From Mumia quercus (lineage in GTDB: Bacteria > Actinomycetota > Actinomycetes > Propionibacteriales > Nocardioidaceae): a stretch of 64,000 nucleotides of DNA. Under the pieces are notes generated by a model that saw nothing but the letters and a program-made list of their open reading frames with translations, searched no databases and was not told the DNA's origin. The first letter of the stretch is position 1; each line of letters starts with the position of its first letter. The stretch lies in NCBI RefSeq assembly GCF_025506335.1, contig NZ_JANZYO010000005.1:448498-512497 (forward strand). The letters are read 5' to 3'. This document shows, piece by piece, positions 1 to 8,813 of the stretch. The position numbers were made by a program, and so were the translations under genes.

Positions 1-440
1 AGCGCGTAGAAGCGCAGGCGGTCCCGCCCCCGGTCGCTGACGACGGCGAGGTCCGTACGAGTGCCGCCCAGATGGACGTCCAGGGCAAGGTCGACGTTGT
101 TGAACCGGCTCGACTCCAGCCCCTCAGCGGGGGCGGCGGGCGCCGCGACGTGCTGCACGAGCCGGCCGCGCAGGTCGTACGCCGCGAGCCCGCCGTTCTT
201 CAGGGTGCCGAGGACGAGACTGCGCGAGCGGTCTCGTGGGGCGACCCAGATGGCCGGGTCGTCGGCGTCGGCGAAGCCGCCCGGCTCGTCGTCGAAGACC
301 GCGGGTGTCTCCGACACCGCGGCGATTGGCTGGACAGCATCGGGCGAGTGGTCGGCCGCGGCGGCACCGGCGGCGGTGAGCACGGACGCCGCCCCGACGA
401 GACAGACGGCGAGGCTGCGAGAGCGGGGTGGTCGGGCCAC
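1..440 (-). CDS. Secreted beta-propeller phytase, N-terminal part
   Basis: The frame runs off the left edge, so only the first 146 residues are visible. It opens with GTG at 440, preceded by AGGAG six bases upstream. The N-terminus is a signal peptide: an Arg-rich start, a hydrophobic stretch and an Ala-rich end near residue 30. The mature part then reads DADDPAIWV, LGTLKNGGLAAYDL and FNNVDLAL, which is the characteristic opening of the beta-propeller (alkaline, Ca-dependent) 3-phytase family that releases phosphate from phytate outside the cell. The family assignment rests on motif recognition. The catalytic calcium-binding residues lie mostly in the missing part. It is divergent from the rhomboid gene. 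Confidence 0.75.
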   Translation of the reverse strand, partial: MARPPRSRSLAVCLVGAASVLTAAGAAAADHSPDAVQPIAAVSETPAVFDDEPGGFADADDPAIWVAPRDRSRSLVLGTLKNGGLAAYDLRGRLVQHVAAPAAPAEGLESSRFNNVDLALDVHLGGTRTDLAVVSDRGRDRLRFYA

Positions 441-574
441 GGGAGGCTCCTGGGGTGAGGTGGTTCGGTCGGCAACACCCTGGTGCTGTCCGGCAACCGG
501 CTGGTGGCGACGGCATGTCGTCGCGGCGACGTCTTGATGACCCGCTGGTTGCGCCGCGCGGATAGCCTGAACGC

Positions 575-1186
575 ATGTCCTCGACGAGCTCGCCGACGCG
601 CCGGTCGTACCTCGGCCCGGTGGTCCCGGTGCTGGTCCTCCTCGGCGTGATGTGGCTGCTCGAGATCATCGACGCGGTGCCGGGTGTGTTCCTGGACCAG
701 CACGGCATCCGGCCGCGGGACACCGACGGCTTGTACGGGGTGGTGGCGGCGCCGTTCCTGCACGGCGGGTTCGACCACCTGATCGCCAACACGACGGCGT
801 TCCTCGTCCTGGGCACGCTCCTCGCCTACACCGCCCGCTCCCGCTTCTGGCCGGCGACGCTCGGCATCGTCCTGCTCGGCGGACTGGGCACGTGGCTCAT
901 CGGCGCGCCGTACACGGTCCACATCGGCGCGAGCGGCGTGATCTACGGCTACGCGGCCTTCCTCGTCGTGTGGGGGATCGTCACGCGGCGGGTGGTGTCC
1001 GTGCTGGTCGCGGTCGTCGTGGCGGTGCTGTACGGGGGGATCGTCGGCGGGATCCTGCCGGGCCAGGCGGGCGTCTCGTGGGAGGGCCACCTGATGGGCG
1101 CGCTCGCCGGCATCGTGATGGCGTGGTGGCTCGGGCGCCGCGACAACCGCGAGCGCCGGGCACAGCGGCGGACCCAGGCGTACTGA
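575..1186 (+). CDS. Rhomboid family intramembrane serine protease
   Basis: A 203-residue membrane protein with about six transmembrane segments. The rhomboid signature is visible: HGGFDHLIANT near residues 63-73, the catalytic serine in GASG (Ser about 120) in one membrane helix, and the partner histidine in WEGHLMGALAG (His about 172) in a later helix. Rhomboids cut membrane proteins within the bilayer; the substrate here is unknown. TAGCCT at 563-568 ends six bases before the ATG, suggesting a leaderless transcript. The stop lies one base from the convergent DUF456 gene stop. Confidence 0.88.
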   Translation: MSSTSSPTRRSYLGPVVPVLVLLGVMWLLEIIDAVPGVFLDQHGIRPRDTDGLYGVVAAPFLHGGFDHLIANTTAFLVLGTLLAYTARSRFWPATLGIVLLGGLGTWLIGAPYTVHIGASGVIYGYAAFLVVWGIVTRRVVSVLVAVVVAVLYGGIVGGILPGQAGVSWEGHLMGALAGIVMAWWLGRRDNRERRAQRRTQAY

Positions 1187-1187
1187 C

Positions 1188-1670
1188 TCAGCTCGCGACG
1201 AGCCCGGCCACCCACACGGTGGTCGACAGCAAGCCGCCGGTGAGCTCGATGAGGATCGAGAGCCCGGCCGCCTTCATCGCGTGCTTGGTCGCCGTCCAGG
1301 CGGCGGAGTGGATGCGGAGCCGGTTCAGCTCCCAGGCGTAGACGCCGAGGACGAAGCCGACGAACAGCCCGACGAACGGGATCACGAAGAACCCGACCAC
1401 CCCCAGCACGCCACCGGCCAGCATCGCCTTGCCGGGGACGCCGGCCTCCTTGAGGCGCTTGCCGGGGACGAGGTACTGCACGACCAGCGTCAGCGCGTAG
1501 ATCACGGTGCACACCGCGAAGACGACCCACCCTGTCGTGGTCCCGGTGGCCACCGCCCACACGCCGATGGCGGCCCAGATGAGCAGCGAGCCCGGCAGGA
1601 CGGGGACGACGATCCCGGCGAGCCCGACGAGGATGGCGAGGCCGACGAGGACGGTGCCGAGGGTTCCCAT
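1188..1670 (-). CDS. DUF456 family small membrane protein
   Basis: A 160-residue protein made almost entirely of hydrophobic helices, with a glycine-rich LVGLAGIVVPVLPG opening and a conserved GKRLKEAGVPGKAM loop in the middle. This pattern matches the DUF456 family of small integral membrane proteins, which has no established biochemical function. It converges with the rhomboid gene with a single base between the stops and is divergent from the secreted protein at 1833. Only the family and membrane location can be supported. Confidence 0.8.
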   Translation of the reverse strand: MGTLGTVLVGLAILVGLAGIVVPVLPGSLLIWAAIGVWAVATGTTTGWVVFAVCTVIYALTLVVQYLVPGKRLKEAGVPGKAMLAGGVLGVVGFFVIPFVGLFVGFVLGVYAWELNRLRIHSAAWTATKHAMKAAGLSILIELTGGLLSTTVWVAGLVAS

Positions 1671-1775
1671 GGGGGAAGCGTGCCAGAGGAGTTGGGCGGT
1701 GGGACCGGCGGTGCGCCGTACGCCCTCAGAACGCCGTCACGAATTGTTACGCTACGCATCTGGCGCTTCGGCGCG

Positions 1776-1798
1776 GTGGGACGATAGAAACGTCCCAC
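1776..1798. promoter_or_regulatory. Operator-like palindrome overlapping a -10 sequence
   Basis: GTGGGACG (1776-1783) and CGTCCCAC (1791-1798) form a perfect 8-base inverted repeat around a 7-base A-rich spacer. The centre contains GATAGA, which resembles a -10 element, about 45 bases upstream of the GTG at 1833. A repressor bound here would cover the promoter of the secreted protein gene. The regulator is unknown; the palindrome is seen, the role is inferred. Confidence 0.4.
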
Positions 1799-1832
1799 GT
1801 CACGTACCACGCGTGACCGGCCGGAGGATCAG

Positions 1833-3881
1833 GTGCAGATCGGACGACGGCCGCGTCTCGCGGCATTCCTGGCGACCTCGCTCGGCGGGGCCCTCGTGGC
1901 GGGAGCGCTGGCGTTCGCGCCAGGCAGCGCCGTGGGAGAGACGACTCCGGCAGCCCCGGCGCCGTCGCCGCTCGGATGGGCGAGCGTGAACCTCGTGCCG
2001 GACCTCGTACAGGTGGGCCACGGCCTCGCCGCGGCCGACGGACGTACGGTCGTGGGCGTCGCCAGCGGTTGGTGGGAGTCGGCCTCGATCCCCAAGAGCG
2101 TGCTCCGGATGTCGACCGACGGGGGGCGTACGTTCGGTGCTCCTCGGGACCTGTCGGGCTACCCGCTCGCGGTCGCGGTCGAGGGCGAGCGCGCGTGGCT
2201 CGTCTCGTCGCCCGGCGGCCCTTCCCCGGAGCTCGTCGTCGAGACCTGGGGCGTCGGAGGGAGCACCCCGCTCACCACGTTCCGGACGAGCCTGCCCAAC
2301 GTGCCGCAGGACGCAGCGATCACGGTCTCCGGCGACGACGTCGTCGTGGCGGCAGGTCTCTCGGGAGGTGCTCTGGTGTCTCTCGCGAGCGGGGATGCGG
2401 GGGTGACCTTCGGCGAGCGCGTCCAGGTCACGACCGACTGGGCGGTCGGGATCGATGCCGCGGTAGCGGCAGGGCGGACCGTGCTCGCGTACGGCGTGCG
2501 GCCGGGAGGCGACTTCGACGTCGAGGTCAGGACGTCGGACGACACCGGCGCGACGTGGAGCAGCGGCACGCTCGTGGGGGCCGACGCGACGAAGTCGCCC
2601 TCCCTTGCGGTGGGCACGCACGGATTCAGCCTCGGCGTCGTCCGCAGTGGGCGCGTCGCGGTGCTCTCGTCGGCGGACGGGAAGACCTGGGACGCAGGCA
2701 CCTCCGTCGCGCCCGTCCCGGCGGGCGAGATCAACTCATCCGTCGCCGCCCATGGCGACACGGTGTACGCGACGTCCGACGGCACCCGCATCTACGCATC
2801 GACCGCGGGGTCGGACTGGCAGCAGCTGCCCTCGCCTGCTCCGCTGGGCACGATGTTCCCGTCGCTGCCACCGGGCGACATCGACGGCTTCGTCGCCACC
2901 GACGACGGGGTCGGGGTGCTCAACCTCGGCGTGCTCGTCCGTGGCTACCAGGACACGCGGGCGCCTGCCGTCCGTTTCACGGCCGTCCCGCCGGCGATCA
3001 CCACGGTCGCGAGGCACCTCGTCCGGTTCACCTCGACCGACCCTGACAGCCCCGGCGCCTGGTCCCGGTACGAGTGCGCGTACGGGAGCAACGAGTTCCG
3101 TCCGTGCACGAGCCCGCACGACCTGGCGGAGTGGTATCCGCACCTGCACGACGCGGCCCAGTCCTTGCGCGTCCGCGCCGTGGACGCCGCCGGGCACGTC
3201 TCCGCAGTCGCGACGGCGCGCTGGATTCTCGACGAGGCCGCGCCGTACAACGTCTTCGCCGCTGCCAAGAGCAACGTGACGCTCAGCTCCCGCGCGAGCT
3301 TCCGCTGGGGCGCCGACGACCCTGAGTCCGGCGTCGCGTCGTACGACCTGCGGTGGTCCTCGACGTCGCAGAAGGCCTCGCGGATGTCACGGTCCTGGCG
3401 GACCAGGAGCGCCGTGAAGACGACATCGGGCTCGTTCGGCGTCGCGCGCGGCAAGATCGTCTGCCTCCAGGTGCGCGCACGCGACCGTGCGGGACGCGTC
3501 TCCGCGTGGTCGCGCACCGAGTGCGTCGCGCGCACGTACGACGACCGCGGGCTCGCGCGCTCGGGCAGTACGAAGAAGCTGCGGCACAAGCGGTTCGTGG
3601 ACGGGAGTGCGACGCGGATCCGCTCCGGCGGCGAGGTCAGGCTGCGGGAGGTCCGGCGCGGGTCGGACGTCGTGGTCGTGTTCAAGCGCGAGCCCGGCCG
3701 GCGTGGGTTCACGATCCGTCGGCCCGGCGTCTCCAAGGACTACGTCGATACCGCGGGACGGGTCAAGTACCGGGTGGTGAGGATGGCGGCGGAGCCGCGT
3801 CAGCGGCGTGCGGGCACCCTCCGCATCAGCGGCGATGGCGTCCTGGACGGGATCGCGGTCCTCCCGCGCTGGGCCAGGTGA
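1833..3881 (+). CDS. Large secreted protein with sialidase/BNR-like propeller and Ig-like domains
   Basis: A 682-residue protein starting at GTG 1833 with GGAGG six bases upstream. Residues 1-35 form a signal peptide ending in an Ala-rich segment. Residues about 45-350 contain repeated S-x-D-G-x-T-(F/W) type motifs (MSTDGGRTF, TSDDTGATW, SSADGKTW), as in BNR/exo-sialidase-like beta-propellers. Residues about 370-570 hold two Ig/fibronectin-like modules with RVRAVDAAGHVS and QVRARDRAGRVS. The C-terminal 120 residues are strongly basic, perhaps for binding the envelope. No sialidase active site can be assigned, so treat it as a secreted binding or sensing protein of unknown function. Confidence 0.7.
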   Translation: MQIGRRPRLAAFLATSLGGALVAGALAFAPGSAVGETTPAAPAPSPLGWASVNLVPDLVQVGHGLAAADGRTVVGVASGWWESASIPKSVLRMSTDGGRTFGAPRDLSGYPLAVAVEGERAWLVSSPGGPSPELVVETWGVGGSTPLTTFRTSLPNVPQDAAITVSGDDVVVAAGLSGGALVSLASGDAGVTFGERVQVTTDWAVGIDAAVAAGRTVLAYGVRPGGDFDVEVRTSDDTGATWSSGTLVGADATKSPSLAVGTHGFSLGVVRSGRVAVLSSADGKTWDAGTSVAPVPAGEINSSVAAHGDTVYATSDGTRIYASTAGSDWQQLPSPAPLGTMFPSLPPGDIDGFVATDDGVGVLNLGVLVRGYQDTRAPAVRFTAVPPAITTVARHLVRFTSTDPDSPGAWSRYECAYGSNEFRPCTSPHDLAEWYPHLHDAAQSLRVRAVDAAGHVSAVATARWILDEAAPYNVFAAAKSNVTLSSRASFRWGADDPESGVASYDLRWSSTSQKASRMSRSWRTRSAVKTTSGSFGVARGKIVCLQVRARDRAGRVSAWSRTECVARTYDDRGLARSGSTKKLRHKRFVDGSATRIRSGGEVRLREVRRGSDVVVVFKREPGRRGFTIRRPGVSKDYVDTAGRVKYRVVRMAAEPRQRRAGTLRISGDGVLDGIAVLPRWAR

Positions 3882-3892
3882 GCTGAGACTGC

Positions 3893-3925
3893 GAGGGCCC
3901 CGTACCGATCCGGTACGGGGCCCTC
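3893..3925. terminator. Bidirectional hairpin terminator
   Basis: GAGGGCCCCGTACC (3893-3906) and GGTACGGGGCCCTC (3912-3925) form a perfect 14-base stem with a 5-base loop. It lies between the convergent ends of the secreted protein gene (3881) and the DUF7455 gene (3958), where one hairpin can serve both. There is no strong U-run, which is common in high-GC actinobacteria. Confidence 0.75.
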
Positions 3926-3957
3926 AGCACGTCGTGCGTAGTCAGCGTGCGGGGAGC

Positions 3958-4188
3958 TCAGCGCTCCTCGGCCGGCGTCGTCGCCGAGGTGTTGGTCAGC
4001 TTGTCGGACTCGTCGTGGATGGTCGCAGCGACCTCGCGCAGCTTCGCGTCGTGGGCGCGGGCGTGGTGGGCGCAGAACAGGAGCTCGAAGCCGCTCGAGA
4101 GCTCGGCGCGTACGTAGGCCTGGGCTCCACAACGGTCGCAACGATCAGCGGCGCTGAGGGCAGCGGTGGGGGCGACAGCAGTTGTCAC
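3958..4188 (-). CDS. DUF7455 family small zinc-binding protein
   Basis: A 76-residue protein, starting at GTG 4188 with AGAGG about seven bases upstream. A longer frame extends to 4275 but its extra residues are low-complexity and lack a good start site. The core reads RCDRCGAQAYVRAELSSG followed by LFCAHHARAH, a CxxC...CxxH zinc-binding pattern that matches the DUF7455 family. This gene often sits near topoisomerase and RNA polymerase genes in actinobacteria. The function is unknown. It is divergent from parE. Confidence 0.8.
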   Translation of the reverse strand: MTTAVAPTAALSAADRCDRCGAQAYVRAELSSGFELLFCAHHARAHDAKLREVAATIHDESDKLTNTSATTPAEER

Positions 4189-4404
4189 GTCTGACCTCTT
4201 CTCTACTCGACGGCGGACCAGGTGGTCCGTCTGGTTCAACATCCAACCACGGGTAGGTGTTCCCGTGCCGGTCATCCCGGAGATGCCGACACCTCGACCG
4301 TACCCGTCAGCGACAACCTCACTCCTGCAGGTCCGCAGCGTGTGGCGTGCGACACGCGGGGCGCGGACCCCCTACAGGCTGACGGAATCGCCAGACCCGC
4401 TCGG

Positions 4405-4456
4405 TAGATTGGCTTCGTCGCACCCGGCCACCCCGGGTCGTACGTCGCAGAAGGAG
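4405..4456 (+). promoter_or_regulatory. parE promoter -10 and Shine-Dalgarno
   Basis: TAGATT at 4405-4410 is a good -10-like hexamer, the same as the one before the acyltransferase gene at 14922. No start codon follows at the usual 6-7 base leaderless distance. Instead a strong ribosome binding site, AGAAGGAG (4449-4456), lies about 40 bases downstream, six bases before the in-frame ATC at 4463. This arrangement argues that the coding region begins at 4463 rather than at the TTG (4409) that overlaps the -10 hexamer. Confidence 0.5.
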
Positions 4457-4462
4457 CCTGTC

Positions 4463-6520
4463 ATCGACACCGAGTACAACGCCCGCAACCTGCTCGTGCT
4501 GGAGGGGCTGGAGGCGGTCCGCAAGCGCCCCGGCATGTACATCGGCTCCACGGACACGCGCGGCCTCATGCACTGCCTCTGGGAGATCATCGACAACGCG
4601 GTCGACGAGGCGCTCGGCGGCTTCTGCGACCGCATCGAGGTCGTGCTGCACCCCGACGGCTCCGTCGAGGTCCAGGACAACGGGCGCGGCATCCCGGTGG
4701 ACACCGAGACCAAGACCGGGCTGTCTGGTGTCGAGGTCGTCTTCACCAAGCTCCACGCGGGCGGCAAGTTCGGCGGCGGCTCGTACGTCGCGACCGGCGG
4801 TCTGCACGGCGTCGGCGCGTCGGTGGTGAACGCGCTGTCGGAGCGCCTCGACGTCGAGGTCGCCAAGGACGGTGCGCGCTGGGAGATGTCGTTCCGCCGC
4901 GGGGCACCGGGCGAGTTCGCCGGCGACACGCCCGATGCGACGTTCACGCCCAAGAGCGGCCTGCGCAAGCTCGGCCGGATCAAGAAGACGACCACCGGCA
5001 CCCGCGTCCGCTACTGGGCGGACCACCAGATCTTCATCAAGGGCGCCGAGTTCTCGTACGACGAGCTGGTCGCCCGCGCACGCCAGACGTCGTTCCTGGT
5101 GCCCGGCCTCGAGATCGTGCTGCGCGACTTCCGCGGCCCCGAGAAGCACGAGGAGTCGTTCAAGCACGACGGCGGCATCACCGAGTTCTGCGAGTTCCTG
5201 GCGCCCGACCCGGCGGTCTCCGACGTGCTGCGCCTGTCCGGCACCGGCCACTTCACCGAGACCGTGCCGCTGCTCGACGACAAGGGCCACATGACGCCGC
5301 AGGACGTCGAGCGTGACCTCGGTGTCGACATCGCGCTGCGCTGGGGGACCGGGTACGAGACGACCATGCGGTCGTTCGTGAACATCATCGCCACGCCCAA
5401 GGGCGGCACCCACGTCAACGGCTTCGAGCGCGCGCTCACCAAGACGTTCAACGAGGTCCTTCGCGCGAACCGCCAGCTGAAGGCGGGCGACAAGGACGTC
5501 ATCAAGGACGACATCCTCGAGGGGATGACCGTGGTCGTCACCGTCCGCCTCGCCGAGCCGCAGTTCGAGGGCCAGACCAAGGAGGTCCTCGGCACGCCGC
5601 CGGTCAGCCGGATCGTCGCGAAGGTCGTCTCGGACGAGCTCAAGGCGTTCCTCACCTCCAACAAGACCGCGCACAAGGCGAAGGCGCGCGCGGTCATGGA
5701 GAAGGTCGTCTCGGCCGCGCGTACGCGGGAGATGGCGCGCCAGCAGCGCGAGACCCAGCGCCGCAAGAACGCGCTCGAGTCGAGCTCGCTCCCGGCCAAG
5801 CTCGCCGACTGCCGCAGCAACGACAACGACCGCACCGAGCTTTTCATCGTGGAGGGCGACTCCGCCCTCGGGACGGCGAAGTCGGCGCGCTCGTCGGAGT
5901 TCCAGGCGCTGCTGCCGATCCGCGGCAAGATCCTCAACGTCCAGAAGTCGTCGATCGCCGACATGCTCAAGAACGCCGAGTGCAGCTCGATCATCCAGGT
6001 CGTCGGCGCCGGCTCCGGCCGTACGTTCGACCTCGAGCAGGCGCGGTACGGCCGCATCATCTTCATGGCGGACGCCGACTCCGACGGGGCGCACATCCGC
6101 TGCCTGCTGGCGACGCTGTTCTTCCGCTACATGCGTCCGCTCGTCGAGGCGGGGCGCGTGTTCTCGGCCGTGCCGCCGCTGCACCGCATCGAGCTGACCA
6201 ACCCGAAGAAGGGGATGGACAAGTACGTCTACACGTACTCCGACCCCGAGCTGCAGCGCAAGCTCGCCGAGCTGAGCAAGAAGGGCCTTCGCTGGAAGGA
6301 CCCGATCCAGCGCTACAAGGGGCTCGGTGAGATGGACGCCGACCAGCTGGCGGAGACGACGATGGACCCGCGCCGCCGTACGCTGCGGCGCCTCACCGTC
6401 GACGACGCCGAGGAGGCGAGCGAGGTCTTCGAGCTGCTCATGGGCAACGAGGTCGCGCCGCGCAAGGAGTTCATCGTCCAGGGCGCGTACGAGCTCGACG
6501 CGGACCGCATCGACGCCTGA
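4463..6520 (+). CDS. parE: DNA topoisomerase IV subunit B (ParE, GyrB-type)
   Basis: The ATPase subunit of a type IIA topoisomerase. From 4463 it has 685 residues: a GHKL ATPase (RKRPGMYIGSTD, IIDNAVDEAL, DNGRGIP, GGLHGVGASVVNALS), a transducer domain (TPKGGTHVNGFERA), and a TOPRIM domain (VEGDSALGTAK, LPIRGKILNVQK, MADADSDGAHI). The wording EGDSALG and LPIRGK matches the ParE-like second GyrB of actinobacteria rather than GyrB proper. It pairs with parC at 12381-14840. The start is uncertain: the best ribosome binding site precedes an in-frame ATC. The nearest standard in-frame start is TTG 4409 (703 residues), which overlaps the apparent -10. Confidence 0.93.
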   Translation: MDTEYNARNLLVLEGLEAVRKRPGMYIGSTDTRGLMHCLWEIIDNAVDEALGGFCDRIEVVLHPDGSVEVQDNGRGIPVDTETKTGLSGVEVVFTKLHAGGKFGGGSYVATGGLHGVGASVVNALSERLDVEVAKDGARWEMSFRRGAPGEFAGDTPDATFTPKSGLRKLGRIKKTTTGTRVRYWADHQIFIKGAEFSYDELVARARQTSFLVPGLEIVLRDFRGPEKHEESFKHDGGITEFCEFLAPDPAVSDVLRLSGTGHFTETVPLLDDKGHMTPQDVERDLGVDIALRWGTGYETTMRSFVNIIATPKGGTHVNGFERALTKTFNEVLRANRQLKAGDKDVIKDDILEGMTVVVTVRLAEPQFEGQTKEVLGTPPVSRIVAKVVSDELKAFLTSNKTAHKAKARAVMEKVVSAARTREMARQQRETQRRKNALESSSLPAKLADCRSNDNDRTELFIVEGDSALGTAKSARSSEFQALLPIRGKILNVQKSSIADMLKNAECSSIIQVVGAGSGRTFDLEQARYGRIIFMADADSDGAHIRCLLATLFFRYMRPLVEAGRVFSAVPPLHRIELTNPKKGMDKYVYTYSDPELQRKLAELSKKGLRWKDPIQRYKGLGEMDADQLAETTMDPRRRTLRRLTVDDAEEASEVFELLMGNEVAPRKEFIVQGAYELDADRIDA

Positions 6521-6534
6521 CGTCGCGACGCCCG

Positions 6535-8751
6535 TCAGGGCATGAGCACGACCAGCTGCTGGGTCGCACGGGTCATGGCGACGTAGCGGTCGACAGCGCC
6601 CTCGATCCCGGCGCCGTACGACGCGGGGTCGACGAGCACGACGAGGTCGAACTCCAGGCCCTTCGCGAGCTCCGGCGTCAGGGATCGTACGCGGGGTGAC
6701 GCGAGGGCGTCGCCGGCGTTCCCGTCGGCCGAGATCACGCAGACGATGCCCTCGTCGTGGGCGTCGAGCCACGTGCGGACGATCGTGTCCAGCTCCGCCT
6801 GCGACCCGCGGACGACGGGGACCCCGGTCTCGCGCACCGACGTGGGCACGTTCGCGTCCGGGAGCGCGGCCCGGATCACCGGCTCCGCCTCGGCCATCAC
6901 CTCCGCCGGCGTCCGGTAGTTGATGCTCAACGAGGCGAGCGCGACCTGGTCGAATCCGACTCGCGAGAGCCGCTCCTCCCACGACTCCGTGAAGCCGTGC
7001 CGAGCCTGCGCCCGGTCGCCGACGACGGTGAAGCTCCGAGACGGGCACCGCAGGAGGAGCATCTGCCACTCGGCGTCCGTGAGCTCCTGCGCCTCGTCGA
7101 CCACGACGTGCGCGAACGGGCCCGCCAGGAGGTCGGGGTCGGCGCTCGCCAGGACCGACGTGTCGACGAGCGAGTTCTGCATGTCGTTCTCCCGCAGCGT
7201 GGTCATGAGCAGCAGCTCGCTGTCGTCGGCCGCGATGAGCTCGTCGACCACGCGGGACATCTGCTCGCGCTCTGCTGCCAGCGCGGCCTCGTCGCGGTGG
7301 CGGCGCCGGGACGCCTCGGGGTCGCCGAGCCGTTGGCGTGCGGCGTCCAGGATCGGCAGGTCGGCGTCCGTCCACGCCTGGGCGTCGGGACGCAGCAGGC
7401 GCTCGACCTGATCGGAGCTCAGCCACGGCGCGCAGTGGCGCAGGTAAGCCCGTACGGTCCACAGGTCGGCGACGAGGTCCGTGGGCTCGAGCATCGGCCA
7501 GGCCCTCACGAGAGCCTCACGGAGCTCGGTGCTGCGCGCGAGCTCACGCCGGACCTCCTCCGCCGTCGGCCCGTCGTCGTCCTCGTCGAGCCCCAGCTTG
7601 TCGACCAGGATCGTCAGCAGCTCGTCCCAGACCTCGTCGCGCGCCTCGTTGTGGGGCGTCCCCGGCGAGGGCGCCCGGAACGCCTCCGCCCAGTCGTCGG
7701 CGCTCACCCACACGTCGGCCCACGGGGTGTCGACCTCCATCCCTTCGGTCGGCGGCTCCTCGTAGATGCCGACCGCCGCCTCCACGGCCCTCACCATGTC
7801 GACGGTCGCCTTCAGCCGCGCGACCTCCGGGTCGGACTCGGGCCGAGCGGTCGCCCCCTCGGGGACCAGGTCTCGCAGCGTGCAGGTCTGCACGCCTTCC
7901 TCGCCGAGGCTCGGCAGCACGTCGGAGACGTACGCGAGGTACGGCGCGTGCGGCCCGACGAAGAGCACCCCACCGCGCCGGTGGCCGAGCCGAGGATCGG
8001 AGTAGAGGAGGTGCGCCGTCCGGTGCAGCGCGACCACCGTCTTGCCCGTCCCGGGGCCGCCGTCCACGACGAGCGCGCCACGCGAGCCGGATCGGATGAT
8101 CGCGTCCTGGTCGGCCTGGATCGTGCCGAGGACGTCGCGCATCCGCTCGGTGCGGCTGCTGCCGAGGGTGGCGAGGAACGCGGACTGGTCGTCGAGGGAA
8201 GCGGCGTGTCCGGCGAGGCCGCCTTCTGTGAACACTTCGTCCCAGTAGTCCGTGACCCGGCCGTCGCTCCAGCGGTAGCGACGCCGGCTCTCCAGACCCA
8301 TCGGATGGGCGTGCGTCGCCGCGAAGAACGGCTCGGCGGCAGGCGAGCGCCAGTCGACGAGCAGGCGTCGCCCCTCGGAGTCGGTGAGGCCGAGGCGCCC
8401 CACGTACAGCGGCTCGTCCTCGCCCTCGGCGACGATGTGGCCGAGGCAGAGGTCGAGCCCGAAGCGGCGCAGCATCCGCAGCCGACCGGACAGCCGGCGG
8501 ATCTCGATGTCGCGCTCGAGGGCCGCCTGGCCTTCGCCGCCAGGCGCCTTGCGCGTCGTCTCCAGGCGTGCGGTCAGGTCGGCGACCGTGCCTTCGAGAC
8601 AGTCCGCGATCGCGGCGAGGTGTCGCTCGTCGCGGGCGATGAGGGCCGGGTCGGCCTTGGCGGAGAGGTGGTCGGGAAGGGCGAAGACAGTGGTCCGAGG
8701 ACGGCTGGACGGCTGGTGCAAGGCGGCTCCGATCAGGAACGAGGGCCGCAC
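6535..8751 (-). CDS. helR: RNA polymerase recycling ATPase HelR (HelD-like)
   Basis: A 738-residue UvrD/HelD-type superfamily 1 ATPase. An N-terminal coiled-coil arm (about 25-100) precedes the split ATPase. Walker A is GGPGTGKT near residues 232-239, Walker B is HVVVDEAQELTDAEW, and motifs VVGDRAQA, SINYRTP and VAMTRATQQLV follow. HelD proteins pull RNA polymerase off stalled complexes. The HelR branch displaces rifamycins and gives resistance. The exact rifamycin-associated element in its 5' region supports HelR over generic HelD. GTG 8751 has GAGG seven bases upstream; TTG 8721 with GGAG is an alternative start. It converges with parE across 14 bases. Confidence 0.88.
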   Translation of the reverse strand: MRPSFLIGAALHQPSSRPRTTVFALPDHLSAKADPALIARDERHLAAIADCLEGTVADLTARLETTRKAPGGEGQAALERDIEIRRLSGRLRMLRRFGLDLCLGHIVAEGEDEPLYVGRLGLTDSEGRRLLVDWRSPAAEPFFAATHAHPMGLESRRRYRWSDGRVTDYWDEVFTEGGLAGHAASLDDQSAFLATLGSSRTERMRDVLGTIQADQDAIIRSGSRGALVVDGGPGTGKTVVALHRTAHLLYSDPRLGHRRGGVLFVGPHAPYLAYVSDVLPSLGEEGVQTCTLRDLVPEGATARPESDPEVARLKATVDMVRAVEAAVGIYEEPPTEGMEVDTPWADVWVSADDWAEAFRAPSPGTPHNEARDEVWDELLTILVDKLGLDEDDDGPTAEEVRRELARSTELREALVRAWPMLEPTDLVADLWTVRAYLRHCAPWLSSDQVERLLRPDAQAWTDADLPILDAARQRLGDPEASRRRHRDEAALAAEREQMSRVVDELIAADDSELLLMTTLRENDMQNSLVDTSVLASADPDLLAGPFAHVVVDEAQELTDAEWQMLLLRCPSRSFTVVGDRAQARHGFTESWEERLSRVGFDQVALASLSINYRTPAEVMAEAEPVIRAALPDANVPTSVRETGVPVVRGSQAELDTIVRTWLDAHDEGIVCVISADGNAGDALASPRVRSLTPELAKGLEFDLVVLVDPASYGAGIEGAVDRYVAMTRATQQLVVLMP

Positions 8752-8787
8752 GGCGCGGCCTCGGCCGATGATTCTCCGCCCTTGTGG

Positions 8788-8806
8788 GGGGCTTGTTTCA
8801 AGCCCC
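8788..8806 (-). promoter_or_regulatory. Rifamycin-associated element (RAE)
   Basis: GGGGCTTGTTTCAAGCCCC is a perfect 19-base inverted repeat (8-base arms, 3-base centre). Its length and core match the RAE known from rifamycin-induced resistance genes (rph, rox, arr, helR) of actinomycetes. It starts one base after the predicted -10 spacing of helR, at about the transcription start, and lies about 35 bases before the GTG start. The match is seen; inducibility by rifamycin is inferred. Confidence 0.85.
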
Positions 8807-8813
8807 GGGGTCG

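Noticed and set aside
4319..7462. 1047-codon minus-strand frame over parE
   Set aside because: It is a repetitive Arg/Gly/Val-rich shadow of parE and helR sequence; the known motifs lie on the other strand or in another frame.
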